Shown in pieces: positions 46,822 through 56,372 of a stretch of 64,000 bases of DNA (the stretch's first letter is position 1; each line of letters starts with the position of its first letter). The position numbers were made by a program, and so were the translations under genes. Below the pieces are notes generated by a model. That model made no database searches and had not been told where the DNA came from. It was given only the letters and a program-made list of their open reading frames with translations. Where the stretch lies: the NCBI GenBank assembly GCA_025210515.1, contig JAOARM010000045.1, positions 1 through 64,000 on the forward strand, in the 5' to 3' direction. Origin of the DNA: Vallitalea sp. (GTDB taxonomy: Bacteria; Bacillota; Clostridia; Lachnospirales; Vallitaleaceae).

Positions 46822-47538
46822 TTATACCCTTACAGTCGTATTAACTTCTAATTGATATTTGTCTGCTCTAATTTTTAAGTAATCATAAGTTATTGGTTTG
46901 TTTTTACAATATGTTGTTCTTTTCATACATATTAATGCTCTTTCATAAGGAATTTGGAGTATTTCTGCCTCCATAAAATTAGCATTTTTAGCAAATATTT
47001 TATCCACTGCTGATTCAAGAACTATGCCATACTCACTCTCTAAAAATTTATACAATGATATTATTCTATAACTTTCTTTTTCTATATTAGGAACCAATTG
47101 TTTGCTTATGTAATTCTCCATTATTGCAATTGGTATATCATCAGCAAGTTGTACTCTCTGAATACGAATAACTTCTTCTGTATTTTTCACCCCAAGAGCT
47201 TTTGCTACTGAAGAACTAGGAACAATAACATCAATACATACATTTCTAGGTTTTACTATACAACCTTGCTTTCTCAAAGTTTCAGAAATAGATGTAACTC
47301 CATTAAGATATTGACTAAAATTCACATCAAGAACTTCCGTTCCACGACCTTGTTGCACTAATACAAAACCTTCTCTTGCTAATAATTCTATAGCTCTTCG
47401 AATAGTTGTTCTACTTACATCATACTCTTTTTCTAGTTCTTTCTCAGGCGGTAAAAACTCACCTACCTCATATACATTATTATTAATTTTCTTCTTCAAT
47501 AATGCATATACATTCATATATGCTGGGACTTTTACCAT
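46822..47538 (-). CDS. GntR-family (HutC/UTRA type) regulator of the sugar operon
   Basis: The 238-residue protein has a winged helix-turn-helix (residues about 8-72: GEFLPPEKELEKEYDVSRTTIRRAIELLAREGFVLVQQGRGTEV) and a UTRA ligand-binding domain (VIRIQRVQLADDIPIAIMENYIS). UTRA domains sense phosphorylated sugars. The gene lies upstream of the DeoC-kinase-ABC operon on the same strand with its own promoter. A perfect palindrome 25 bases before its start shares its core with the site in the operon promoter, implying autoregulation and control of the operon. Confidence 0.9.
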   Translation of the reverse strand: MVKVPAYMNVYALLKKKINNNVYEVGEFLPPEKELEKEYDVSRTTIRRAIELLAREGFVLVQQGRGTEVLDVNFSQYLNGVTSISETLRKQGCIVKPRNVCIDVIVPSSSVAKALGVKNTEEVIRIQRVQLADDIPIAIMENYISKQLVPNIEKESYRIISLYKFLESEYGIVLESAVDKIFAKNANFMEAEILQIPYERALICMKRTTYCKNKPITYDYLKIRADKYQLEVNTTVRV

Positions 47539-47562
47539 ATACTCACCACCAATTCAGTAATG

Positions 47563-47580
47563 TAAACATAATAATGTTTA
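47563..47580. promoter_or_regulatory. Predicted GntR autoregulatory operator
   Basis: TAAACAT-AATA-ATGTTTA is a palindrome with perfect 7-base arms, 25 bases upstream of the gntR start codon. The core matches the site at 46676-46696. Confidence 0.65.
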
Positions 47581-47727
47581 TTAATTCAACCATAAAGTTA
47601 CTACATGTATATTTGATAGTATAGTATATATTGATTATAATTACAATATTCCATATTAACTTTTTATTAATTATTACTATATTGTCTGCACAACATGTTA
47701 ATCATTTAATATCTAGCAATCACAATA

Positions 47728-48765
47728 TTAATTAATATATTCATACATCATTAACACTAAACTATCAATTACCTTTTGATTAAGGTGATAGTTCATATAG
47801 TTACCATCTCTTTGCTTTGATACTATCCCTGCTTTGTACAATATCTTTAAATGCTTAGAAATACATGCCTCAGTTAATTCTAGTTCACCTGCTAACTTTT
47901 GCGTTGACATAGGCTGTTTATATAGATGCTTAATTATTTGCATTCTAGTTTCATCAGCTAAACTTTTTAGAATACTTAGTGTGTCTTTAGGCATTTTATT
48001 TGCATCATAAGATGTAATATAAGTAGGTATAATAAGCTTAATACTTCTTTCACCACATCCTAATAGTAAATGAGGTATTGTAAAACTATCAACAACTAAA
48101 ACTATTTTTTCTATATCTTTCTTATAATATTCAAATAGTTTATATTTATGAAAGTTCACTTTATCATCTGTAACTTCTATTCTTGGATGCAAAGTATTAA
48201 TATATTTATATATAGATATGTTCTTACATCTGTCAAATTCTCTTTTTAATTTTCTAATAAGTAGTGGTTCAGAAAAAGATATTTCTTCAACAAAATAATT
48301 ATAATAATATTCCTTTAGAAAACTAATAATTCTATGTCTAAATAATTCTGGTCTCTTTATTATTTTAATATACTTATCTTCTATTGAATTATCTATATAT
48401 CCTCTTTCTACTGCATTAGCTATTGTTTCTACTTTAACTTCACCATTAAATAGTGTATGTAAAAAATCAATAATCTTGATTTTTTCTATTGAATTAATGC
48501 ATTCTGAAATACTCATATTCCATAAATTTTCATCTTCAAGAAATGAAAGTATTCCTAGAAAAGAAGTAGAAACATCTTCATATTCAACTAGTTCTTGAAT
48601 CATTTTGTTAGAAAACTTACTTAATACTTTGTCACTCCATTTCTCTCTTGATAAATGATGTTGACAATTAGACAGCACATGTAAGCTGGCTATCATTTCG
48701 TGAAAAGGCGAGTATACAAAATTAACTTGAGTTTGGTTTTCATTGTCATAATAAGTTAAATACAT
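47728..48765 (-). CDS. ArsR-type winged-helix regulator with large N-terminal domain
   Basis: The 345-residue protein ends with an ArsR-type winged helix: LSILKSLADETRMQIIKHLYKQPMSTQKLAGELELTEACISKHLKILYKAGIVSKQRDGNYMNYHL. Its first 250 residues form a DUF5937-like domain of unknown ligand. I place the start at 48765 because GAGGG is 6 bases upstream; the ATG at 48777 has no ribosome binding site. It is the last gene of a four-gene transcript with two ABC-2 permeases and an ATPase, and probably regulates them. No metal-binding CxC motif of classic ArsR is seen. Confidence 0.82.
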   Translation of the reverse strand: MYLTYYDNENQTQVNFVYSPFHEMIASLHVLSNCQHHLSREKWSDKVLSKFSNKMIQELVEYEDVSTSFLGILSFLEDENLWNMSISECINSIEKIKIIDFLHTLFNGEVKVETIANAVERGYIDNSIEDKYIKIIKRPELFRHRIISFLKEYYYNYFVEEISFSEPLLIRKLKREFDRCKNISIYKYINTLHPRIEVTDDKVNFHKYKLFEYYKKDIEKIVLVVDSFTIPHLLLGCGERSIKLIIPTYITSYDANKMPKDTLSILKSLADETRMQIIKHLYKQPMSTQKLAGELELTEACISKHLKILYKAGIVSKQRDGNYMNYHLNQKVIDSLVLMMYEYIN

Positions 48766-48868
48766 ATTATCCCTCATCTATATATTGATAATACTATTAT
48801 AACACCATTAATGAATAAGTAAATATATGCTTAATTATAACTACTTCTCTAAGTAGTATAGATAGTCA

Positions 48869-49684
48869 CTAAAAAAGTGTTGCCGTACCATTTTTCATTG
48901 CTCTTTTTTCACCAATTTTCATAATAACAATTGATATTGCTAATAATATAATTCCCATTAATATGCATATTAAATATTCATATTTCATATCTTCTATTCT
49001 AATATTGTACATTAATGATTTTCTAAGAACTATTATTATATAGGTTATAGGAAAAATATACCCAATACCTTTAGCCCATATAGGCATATGTTCAAATGGC
49101 ATCTTAGCACCAGTAAACATTTCAACTGGATCTCCAAAAATCGTGAACAAAAAGCCACTATCTCTTGACATTAAGAATAAGCTATTCAAAAACACGCCCC
49201 ATATAATTGATAAAATACATAGTAATAGTATGCTTAATATTAGAGATAATATATTAATACTAAGGAAATCTTTAAATAATATTAACATACCAACTGAAAA
49301 TACAACAAACATCCAAATACTACCAAATAACGAAGCTATACTATTACCTATCAACATTGCAATTCTATTAGATGGTGACATATATAGCAATTCTAATGTA
49401 CCAGATATCCTAATAGCATATGAAGATTGCCAAGCAGATTGAATAAGAGAATAAAAGAATTTCATAGCAACAAATCCTATTAATAGAAATAAATAAATTT
49501 CTTCATTATGCTGTAATCCTATTTTTTTCATCAATATATTATTAGAAAAAGGTTTGTATGAGTAATATATATTTATAAATCCTAACACTGGCCATAAAAA
49601 TAATGATAAATATATAGTTTTATTAAAAAAATAGTTTTTATGTTGTAATCTTACATTAGCATATACTAATCTTATGAAACTCAT
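48869..49684 (-). CDS. ABC-2 type transporter permease
   Basis: The 271-residue membrane protein has six predicted helices and ABC-2 features: RISGTLELLYMSPSNRIAMLIGNSIASLFG and a re-entrant MFTGAKMPFEHMPIWAKGIGYIFPITYIIIVLR near the C-terminus. It pairs with the second permease at 50522 and the ATPase between them to form an export system of the daunorubicin-resistance/NodJ type. Exported substrate unknown. Confidence 0.87.
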   Translation of the reverse strand: MSFIRLVYANVRLQHKNYFFNKTIYLSLFLWPVLGFINIYYSYKPFSNNILMKKIGLQHNEEIYLFLLIGFVAMKFFYSLIQSAWQSSYAIRISGTLELLYMSPSNRIAMLIGNSIASLFGSIWMFVVFSVGMLILFKDFLSINILSLILSILLLCILSIIWGVFLNSLFLMSRDSGFLFTIFGDPVEMFTGAKMPFEHMPIWAKGIGYIFPITYIIIVLRKSLMYNIRIEDMKYEYLICILMGIILLAISIVIMKIGEKRAMKNGTATLF

Positions 49685-49738
49685 TGAATCACTTCCTTAT
49701 CTTATATTTAATACATAGATTATCCTACAGTAACACAA

Positions 49739-50509
49739 TTATGCTATTGATTTAGATATTAACATAATAGCATCTTCTAACTTGCAATTTTTAATATGAG
49801 AACATGTATTTATAATCTCTGTAGTGGTACCTTCTTTTATTAATTTTCCTTTATTCATCAAATAAATATAATCACATAATTCTTCTACTTCTTCCATGTA
49901 ATGTGTAGTTAATAAAATTCCTTTATTGTTTTCTTTTGCTAACTTTTTAAATAATTCTCTAATATCTTTTGCAATCTGTATATCTAATCCTAGAGTAGGT
50001 TCATCAAGAAAAATATAATCTGGATTATTAATTAATCCTCTAGCTATTTGTAATCTTTGTTTCATTCCTTTTGAGAATTTTTCTACTGGAATATCTGCTT
50101 TATCTTCCAATCCTGTAATATTTAGCAAATACTTTATTCGTTCATTAAGTGATTTACCATATAACCCATATAAACTACCAAAATATCTAAGATTCTCTCT
50201 TGCTGTTAATCTCCAATATATCATTCGTTCTCCGCCAGCAATCATGTTGATTTTATTTTTAATAACATGCTTTTTATTGCTTATTCCATCATATAAAATT
50301 GTACCTTCTGTAGGTTCAAGTAGAGTTGCAAGCATTTTTACTGTTGTTGTTTTCCCAGCACCGTTAATACCTAATAAGCCTGTAATCTCACCCTTTTTTA
50401 TTACAATACTAAGATCATCAACTGCTTTTAATATACTTTTATTAGAATTTAGAAATCCTCTCTTTTCTTTTATAACAAATGACTTTGATACATTTTTCAC
50501 TTCAATCAT
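49739..50509 (-). CDS. ABC-2 type transporter ATPase
   Basis: The 256-residue ATPase has Walker A (GINGAGKTTTVK), signature FSKGMKQRLQIARGL, Walker B (YIFLDEPTLGLD) and the H-loop LTTHYMEEVEELCD. It energises export through the two flanking permeases. It lies 12 bases after the upstream permease gene. The class (NatA/DrrA-like) commonly exports lipids, antibiotics or peptides. Confidence 0.92.
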   Translation of the reverse strand: MIEVKNVSKSFVIKEKRGFLNSNKSILKAVDDLSIVIKKGEITGLLGINGAGKTTTVKMLATLLEPTEGTILYDGISNKKHVIKNKINMIAGGERMIYWRLTARENLRYFGSLYGLYGKSLNERIKYLLNITGLEDKADIPVEKFSKGMKQRLQIARGLINNPDYIFLDEPTLGLDIQIAKDIRELFKKLAKENNKGILLTTHYMEEVEELCDYIYLMNKGKLIKEGTTTEIINTCSHIKNCKLEDAIMLISKSIA

Positions 50510-50521
50510 ATTATTCTTCTC

Positions 50522-51337
50522 CTATCCTTCTATATTTTCTAATGCAATCTTTTCTACTTTTTTCATTGTCATTAATCCAATAGTTGTATATATAACACCT
50601 TGTATTAATAACGCCCATATAGAATTTGCTTCTATACTTATAGAACTACCTCTTAATAATATACTTCTAAATAATTTCACAGAATGAGTAACAGGAATAA
50701 AATAAGATATTTTTGCTACTATACTAGGCAGATATTCAATAGGAAAATTAATTCCACATATCAAAAACATTATTGTGAAAAGAGTATTTTGTGAAATATA
50801 TGTATCTCTTGTATATAACATAATATTTGCCAATAATAATGATAAGCCTAGAAAAGCAAATAAAGATATTAGTAACACAATAATAAATGACCCTAAATGA
50901 AAATATGGAAATTTCACACCAAATATAAGTAAAATAGGGATTGCAAATATTAATTCGCAAAAAGTATGAATTGTTTGTGCAACCATATAAGCAAGAAAAT
51001 AAAATCCACGATTATAAGGTGCCAACATGACACTTTCAAGTGTCCCTAGACGTTTTTCTGTAATCAAACTTCTACTTACATTTAATAAAGTACTTACTGT
51101 AAATGAATATACTAATATTCCAACCAAAATATATCCCATATAATTACTTGTTCCAGTACGGTATATAAAATCATTATCTACCTGACCATCAAATATATTG
51201 TTATACAATATATGAGAATATAACAACGTATAAAAGATTGTAAATAAGCTTCCAATAAAGAAGCTTCTAGGATAAGCTCTGTGTAATGTTAGAAAATACT
51301 TATAAATATTAGCTTTAAAAACATATACATTCTTCAA
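50522..51337 (-). CDS. ABC-2 type transporter permease (first gene, TTG start)
   Basis: The 271-residue protein has six hydrophobic segments and the ABC-2 motif TEKRLGTLESVMLAPYNRGFYFLAYM with the C-terminal SIVAKISYFIPVTHSVKLFRS. It resembles its partner at 48869 in layout but not closely in sequence. The start is TTG at 51337, 8 bases after GGAGG. An inverted repeat at 51356-51379 just upstream is a candidate operator for this operon. Confidence 0.87.
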   Translation of the reverse strand: MKNVYVFKANIYKYFLTLHRAYPRSFFIGSLFTIFYTLLYSHILYNNIFDGQVDNDFIYRTGTSNYMGYILVGILVYSFTVSTLLNVSRSLITEKRLGTLESVMLAPYNRGFYFLAYMVAQTIHTFCELIFAIPILLIFGVKFPYFHLGSFIIVLLISLFAFLGLSLLLANIMLYTRDTYISQNTLFTIMFLICGINFPIEYLPSIVAKISYFIPVTHSVKLFRSILLRGSSISIEANSIWALLIQGVIYTTIGLMTMKKVEKIALENIEG

Positions 51338-51355
51338 ATCTAATTCCTCCTTATT

Positions 51356-51379
51356 TTGATTAACTGTTTAGTTAATCAA
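51356..51379. promoter_or_regulatory. Inverted repeat upstream of the ABC-2 exporter operon
   Basis: TTGATTAAC and GTTAATCAA are perfect 9-base arms around TGTTTA, 18 bases upstream of the TTG start. It looks like a repressor site; the arm pattern is similar to many TetR-type operators, while the operon's own regulator is ArsR-type, so the bound protein is uncertain. Confidence 0.6.
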
Positions 51380-51540
51380 TTAGTAGTATAATTTTAGGCG
51401 GAAGTATTATATCAAAATATATTTTATTGTCAATATTAAATTCAATTAATATAATTATGATCTGAGCCATAAATGATAATATCTTGAACCTAATTAATAT
51501 AATTACAAGGAGAATTTCATATGCTTTTTTATTACATACA

Positions 51541-51577
51541 AAAAGACTAGCTTTTTGTCTTAGAAAGCTAGTCTTTT
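51541..51577. terminator. Bidirectional terminator after the glycerophosphodiesterase gene
   Basis: AAAAGACTAGCTTT pairs with AAAGCTAGTCTTTT (14 bp) around TTGTCTTAG, flanked by A and T runs. Confidence 0.88.
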
Positions 51578-51616
51578 ACTCATTAATCTTTTTATTGAAG
51601 AAATTTACTATATAGT

Positions 51617-52375
51617 TTATTTATTACAATGATCTATAACCTTAATTTCAAAGCCTTCAAAAACTACATTACTACAATAATGCAGAGCCTCTTTATATTC
51701 TTCTTCACTTTTTGCTGTCCATCCTAATATTAATTTTCCTCTTAATTTTTGTAATTTCACTGGAAAGCTATCTAAATATTTAATTTCGTAATTAATGAAA
51801 TCTGGTTTGCTTACTGAATTTAATAATAGATTTTTTAATAAAAATTTAGTTACTAAACTTAGCTTTTCTTTTCTATAACTTCCTGATAATTGACCTCTTA
51901 TAACACTGGGAGCATTATTATAAAACCAACCTACTGAAAATGGGTTAAATGACTGTATAGCATACTCCCCTCTATATTGTTTTAATAAATCATATGTTTT
52001 CTTCTCTAATCTTCCTGCTTTTCCTCTATTTTTTAGTTCAATTAATAATTCCACTTTACCATCAACTAATGTTAATACATCTTTAAAAAGCGGTATTTTT
52101 TCTTGACTATCTTGTAAATTCAAATTTGATATTTCATCATAAGTACAGTCTTCAATTAATTTATCTATACCTGTAAGTCTTTTTAAGTTATCATCATGAA
52201 AAACAACTATGTTATTATCTAATAAAATATGTATATCAAGTTCAATAGCATAACCTAATTCTATTGCTCTTTCAAATGCCTTAATAGAATTTTCTGGAGC
52301 ATCAATATTATTATGAAATCCCCTATGTGCAATGCCCTTAGTTTCTAACCAAGAACAATTAACTCTGTTCTTCAT
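51617..52375 (-). CDS. Glycerophosphodiester phosphodiesterase
   Basis: The 252-residue protein has the GDPD TIM-barrel signature: AHRGFHNNIDAPENSIKAFERAIELGYAIELDIHILLDNNIVVFHDDNLKRLTG, with His-Arg and Glu-x-Asp metal and catalytic residues, then LLIELKNRG. It releases glycerol 3-phosphate from deacylated phospholipids. No signal peptide is seen, so it acts in the cytosol. A strong GAGGGGAGG site lies upstream of the ATG. It stands alone between terminators. Confidence 0.93.
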   Translation of the reverse strand: MKNRVNCSWLETKGIAHRGFHNNIDAPENSIKAFERAIELGYAIELDIHILLDNNIVVFHDDNLKRLTGIDKLIEDCTYDEISNLNLQDSQEKIPLFKDVLTLVDGKVELLIELKNRGKAGRLEKKTYDLLKQYRGEYAIQSFNPFSVGWFYNNAPSVIRGQLSGSYRKEKLSLVTKFLLKNLLLNSVSKPDFINYEIKYLDSFPVKLQKLRGKLILGWTAKSEEEYKEALHYCSNVVFEGFEIKVIDHCNK

Positions 52376-52458
52376 AGTTAAATTCCTCCCCTCAATATCA
52401 TTAATAAAATATTATTATATTATATCATTTTTTTCAATAATTTGTTCTAACTAATATT

Positions 52459-52504
52459 AAAAGAGGGTGTGGGGTATAAAATTCATTACTCCACATCCTC
52501 TTTA
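52459..52504. terminator. Terminator after the chemoreceptor gene
   Basis: AAAGAGG-TGTGG-GTA pairs with TAC-CCACA-CCTCTTT, with small mismatches, and is flanked by A/T runs. It lies just downstream of the chemoreceptor stop at 52537 on the minus strand. Confidence 0.83.
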
Positions 52505-52536
52505 TTAGTTATGTTAATAATATTAAATTTTGGTTA

Positions 52537-54615
52537 TTACTTTACTTTGAATTTTGATATTAAAGTTAATAATTCTTCAGCTAACTTAGATAATTGCTGA
52601 GTAGAAGTCTCCATATTTTTTAATGAAGCTGCTTGCTCTTCAATAGATGCTGAAACTTCTTGAGTACCTGCTGCATTTTGTTCTGATATTGCAGATAATC
52701 CTTGTATCATATCCATTACATCATCTTTATTATGATTCATCTGTATTTCAGATTCATTTAATTTTGTTATTGCGTCTTTTGTAATATCAATAGCATTTGA
52801 TATTTCTTTATATTTTTCTTCAGTTTTTTGTACGCTATTAACTTGAGCTTTAACAATATCAAGAACTCTATTAATCGTATCAACTGCAAGAATAGAACTA
52901 TCAGTTAACTCTTTTACCATATTATCAATTTTCTCAGATGATTGTGTTGATTGTTCAGCTAACTTCCTTATTTCATCTGCAACAACTGCAAATCCTTTGC
53001 CTGCTTCACCAGCTCTAGCTGCTTCTATAGCTGCATTTAGAGCAAGTAAATTCGTTTGTTCTGATATAGACGTTATAAGGCTACTTGCTTCACCAATATT
53101 ACCTACCTTCTCATTTGTTTCATTAACAATTACGGAAATATCTTGTGAAGAATTTTTAGTTTCATGTGTTTTATCTGTTAAATCTTCAATAATCTTTAAT
53201 CCTTCATCAATAAGCCCTACTACATCTTCTGTTCTTTGGTTTATATTATTAACTAATTCCTTATTACTTTCTATGGAATCACCTATATTATATACTTTCT
53301 GTGCTCCTACTTCTGTGTTCTGAGCTTGTTCTGTTGTTCCTTTTGCAATCTCTTCTGTTGAAAGAGCTACCTCATTTGATATCTGAGAAACATTTATACT
53401 CATAGAATATAATTCTTCTGAAGCAGTTGAAACATTTTCAGATGAATTAATAATAGATTTAATTATTTGTCCAAATTCATCTATTAATGTCTGTAATGCA
53501 TTTGATAATGTTCCTATTTCATCTTTTCTATTTATATACTTCATAGGAATATTCTCTGTTAAATCTCCTGTAGACATTTTTTTAGCAAATTTCACCGCTA
53601 CCATAATTGGCTTAGATATTTTTTTACCGATAAGTATAGATATAAAAACAGCTACAAAAAATCCAATTATAGATATAATTAAGATATAATATGTTATTAC
53701 ATCTAATTGACTATATATTTCTTTAAGCGGTGGACAAACACCTAATATCCAACCATTCCTTAACTTATGAAATCCCACAACTTTTTTCTTACCATTCACT
53801 TTATAGAATTTTATTCCACCAGAGTTTTCCATCATATATTGTTTAACTTCTTTAAAAGCACCGTTGGCAACTAATTCTATATCATCATCACCTGTATATG
53901 TAGGATGAACTAAAAACTCATACTCATCACATAATAAAAATGCATAACCCGTGTCATATATTTTTACATCTTTAATCATTTTTTCAAAGTCATCAAATAA
54001 TATATCAGTACCTACTACACCAACAACTTGTCCCCTATAAGTAATAGGATATGTATATGTTACTAGTTTAGCATCTAGATATTTATCTTCATAAGGCTCG
54101 CTCCAATACTCTTCTTCAGTTTCTATAGTCTCAAAAAACCATAAAAGTTCATCTGAGTGATTTGATAAATCTGCATATGTCAAAATCTGCTGTCTATCTA
54201 CAAACTTATCATTTTGTTTAAAAAGCGGAACTTGTAAATCTACATTTACAAAGTCAGGTTTAAACACTACATATGTACTTACATTACCGTCTATAGACTC
54301 TGAATATTTCTTTGTTACTTCTACAATACTAGTTCTTAATTTCTTTCTTACTTCTTCATCTGTTAAATTACTATATTGATCTTGATTAAGTAGTGTACTT
54401 ACTGAATTTTGCAATCCAATAATTTCTTTTTTTATAGTATGTAGTTTTCCATCAATAAATAGTCCCTTTTCTTTAGATAACGTATGAAGATGACTTGTTG
54501 CCTCTGTTCTTATTGCATTTGATGACATGGTCAATGATATTGATGCAATTAAAATAGTTATTAATGTGGAACATATTACCATAGCAATTATAATTCTAGT
54601 TTGTATTCTTCTCAT
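52537..54615 (-). CDS. Methyl-accepting chemotaxis protein with dCache-type sensor
   Basis: The 692-residue receptor has a first membrane helix ([19 protein letters not shown], about 8-28), an extracytoplasmic double-Cache-like domain (about 35-300, with [18 protein letters not shown] and [14 protein letters not shown]), a second membrane helix (about 307-331), a HAMP domain to about 385 and the signalling hairpin with the conserved tip [26 protein letters not shown]. The ligand is unknown; dCache domains often bind amino acids or purines. It implies a motile cell. AAGGAG precedes the ATG. Confidence 0.93.
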   Translation of the reverse strand: MRRIQTRIIIAMVICSTLITILIASISLTMSSNAIRTEATSHLHTLSKEKGLFIDGKLHTIKKEIIGLQNSVSTLLNQDQYSNLTDEEVRKKLRTSIVEVTKKYSESIDGNVSTYVVFKPDFVNVDLQVPLFKQNDKFVDRQQILTYADLSNHSDELLWFFETIETEEEYWSEPYEDKYLDAKLVTYTYPITYRGQVVGVVGTDILFDDFEKMIKDVKIYDTGYAFLLCDEYEFLVHPTYTGDDDIELVANGAFKEVKQYMMENSGGIKFYKVNGKKKVVGFHKLRNGWILGVCPPLKEIYSQLDVITYYILIISIIGFFVAVFISILIGKKISKPIMVAVKFAKKMSTGDLTENIPMKYINRKDEIGTLSNALQTLIDEFGQIIKSIINSSENVSTASEELYSMSINVSQISNEVALSTEEIAKGTTEQAQNTEVGAQKVYNIGDSIESNKELVNNINQRTEDVVGLIDEGLKIIEDLTDKTHETKNSSQDISVIVNETNEKVGNIGEASSLITSISEQTNLLALNAAIEAARAGEAGKGFAVVADEIRKLAEQSTQSSEKIDNMVKELTDSSILAVDTINRVLDIVKAQVNSVQKTEEKYKEISNAIDITKDAITKLNESEIQMNHNKDDVMDMIQGLSAISEQNAAGTQEVSASIEEQAASLKNMETSTQQLSKLAEELLTLISKFKVK

Positions 54616-54805
54616 CCTTTAGTACTCCTTTTAAATCAAAATTGTTAATTGGTAAATTGATACTATATTAGATCAACCAACTCCTTATACATAATTATTT
54701 TTTCCGACAACTAACAATCTCATTGTATCAGCAAATGACAGTTTTTTCAAGTTTTAGTTCATAATCCATACAATACATCATATAATAATATAATTAAAAA
54801 ATAAT

Positions 54806-55240
54806 CTAATTATTCATTTTATTTAATAGATTTTTAAGACTTATCTTTAAAGCAATAGCTTCATCTTTTTCTAGATGTGTTTCACAAAATACTTGATGAG
54901 GTATTTCTATTGCTTTATCCTTTAATTTGCTACCTTTTTCTGTTATTATGATTATCATTATTCTTTCATCTTCACTTGATCTTCTTCTTAATAATAATCC
55001 TTTTGATTCCATTTTCTTCAGTACAGGCGTTAATGTGCCTGAATCAAGATATAATTCATTTCCTAATTCTTTTACAGATAATTGGTTTTTTTCCCATAAA
55101 ACCATCATAGTTAAATATTGTGTATAAGTTAAATCAAGTTTATCTAAAAAAGGCTTATATAGTTTAATTATTTCTCTAGAACAAGCATATAATGGAAAAC
55201 ATAATTGATTTTCAAGTTTTAATAAGTCATCTTTTTTCAT
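54806..55240 (-). CDS. ohrR: OhrR-type MarR family peroxide sensor
   Basis: The 144-residue MarR protein matches OhrR: LENQLCFPLYACSREIIKLYKPFLDKLDLTYTQYLTMMVLWE carries the peroxide-sensing cysteine (C14). The winged helix contains LDSGTLTPVLKKMESKGLLLRRRSSEDER. OhrR represses organic peroxide resistance genes until the cysteine is oxidised. It follows the glutathione peroxidase gene by 28 bases and forms one transcript with it. A palindrome upstream of that gene (55839-55855) is the likely operator. Confidence 0.9.
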   Translation of the reverse strand: MKKDDLLKLENQLCFPLYACSREIIKLYKPFLDKLDLTYTQYLTMMVLWEKNQLSVKELGNELYLDSGTLTPVLKKMESKGLLLRRRSSEDERIMIIIITEKGSKLKDKAIEIPHQVFCETHLEKDEAIALKISLKNLLNKMNN

Positions 55241-55268
55241 ATAGGGATTCCTCTCTCGTAAAAATATA

Positions 55269-55814
55269 TTATATTAATTTATCAATATCTTTCTTAATGT
55301 CGTTAGGTTCAACTGCTGATTCATATCGACTAATAACATTACCTTGTCTATCAATTAAAAACTTAGTAAAATTCCACTTAATATAATCTCCAACAGATAG
55401 TTCTGGATATTTGTCTTTAATTATTGAATCTAATATTTTATTACTTGGATTACTCATATCAAACCCTTCAAATGGAGCTTTTTCTATTAGATATTTAAAA
55501 ATTGGATGTGCATTTTTACCATTAACTTGGATTTTCTCAAACATATTAAATGTAACTCCATAATTCAGCTGACAGAACTCTTTTGTTTCTTTATTAGTAC
55601 CTGGATCTTGAGCTGCAAATTGATTACATGGAAAACCTAATATCATAAATCCTTTGTCTTTATATTCTTTATATAATGATTGTAAATCTTCTAACTGATG
55701 TGTAAATCCACATTTACTAGCTGTATTAACAATAAGAAGAACTTTCCCCTTATATTTTTCAAAATTAACCTTTTCCCCATCAATACTATTTGCTGTAAAA
55801 TTATAAATACTCAT
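55269..55814 (-). CDS. Glutathione peroxidase-family thiol peroxidase
   Basis: The 181-residue protein has the active-site motif NTASKCGFT (C35), FPCNQFAAQDPGTN with the catalytic Gln, and KWNFTKFL with the Trp. The active site is cysteine, not selenocysteine. It reduces organic hydroperoxides, most likely with thioredoxin. It is the first gene of a two-gene unit with ohrR, which is the expected peroxide-inducible arrangement. Confidence 0.93.
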   Translation of the reverse strand: MSIYNFTANSIDGEKVNFEKYKGKVLLIVNTASKCGFTHQLEDLQSLYKEYKDKGFMILGFPCNQFAAQDPGTNKETKEFCQLNYGVTFNMFEKIQVNGKNAHPIFKYLIEKAPFEGFDMSNPSNKILDSIIKDKYPELSVGDYIKWNFTKFLIDRQGNVISRYESAVEPNDIKKDIDKLI

Positions 55815-55838
55815 ATACTATTCCTCCAATTTAATTAT

Positions 55839-55855
55839 ATTTAATTCAATTAAAT
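55839..55855. promoter_or_regulatory. Candidate OhrR operator upstream of the peroxidase
   Basis: ATTTAATT-C-AATTAAAT is a perfect palindrome 25 bases before the peroxidase start codon. Its AATT-N-AATT centre resembles known OhrR boxes, and the operon encodes OhrR. Confidence 0.6.
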
Positions 55856-55897
55856 TTTACACAATCAAATTTGTTTTGTCAATACCTATAACTTAGA

Positions 55898-56344
55898 CTA
55901 TCTTTCTTCATATAACTTAATCCATTGTTCAACACTAATTTTACTTACTAATTCACCTATTAGTTCATATGGAATATTATCAATTCTCTTAAATCTTATG
56001 CAACTTTTACCCATATCAAGTTTGTACTTAGATACTTTCTTATATTCTTCTTGAAACCATATAAGTAATTGTTGATTAGCATATAATCCCAAGTGATATA
56101 ATGCAATATAATTTTTCTGGGATGCAATATTGATAAATGGTAATGGTAATTTTGTGTCACAATGATATCCTTTTGGATATATAGAATGTGGAACAACATA
56201 ACCAATCATTCCATAACTAATAGTTTCTTGAAATCCTTCTGGTATATTCTCAATAATAGTAGTTCTTAATTTTGTCATTGGTTTTTTTCTATCTTGAGGA
56301 ATTTTCTCAAGATACTCATCTACATTGTCTGCATCAATAATCAA
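55898..56344 (-). CDS. DUF1801-family protein
   Basis: The 148-residue soluble protein shows DUF1801 (YdhG-like) features: VDEYLEKIPQDRKKPMTKLRTTIIENIPEGFQETISYGMIGYVVP, then IALYHLGLY and DMGKSCIRFKRIDNIP. Function is unknown; the fold is related to iron-chaperone frataxin-like domains in annotation, though no direct activity is established. It lies 28 bases after the gene at 56373-58106 along the minus strand and could share its transcript. Confidence 0.85.
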   Translation of the reverse strand: MIIDADNVDEYLEKIPQDRKKPMTKLRTTIIENIPEGFQETISYGMIGYVVPHSIYPKGYHCDTKLPLPFINIASQKNYIALYHLGLYANQQLLIWFQEEYKKVSKYKLDMGKSCIRFKRIDNIPYELIGELVSKISVEQWIKLYEER

Positions 56345-56372
56345 TAATAATCCCTCCTAATATTAAAACTTA

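Noticed and set aside
55269..55814. Selenocysteine in the glutathione peroxidase
   Set aside because: The active-site codon is cysteine and there is no in-frame TGA.
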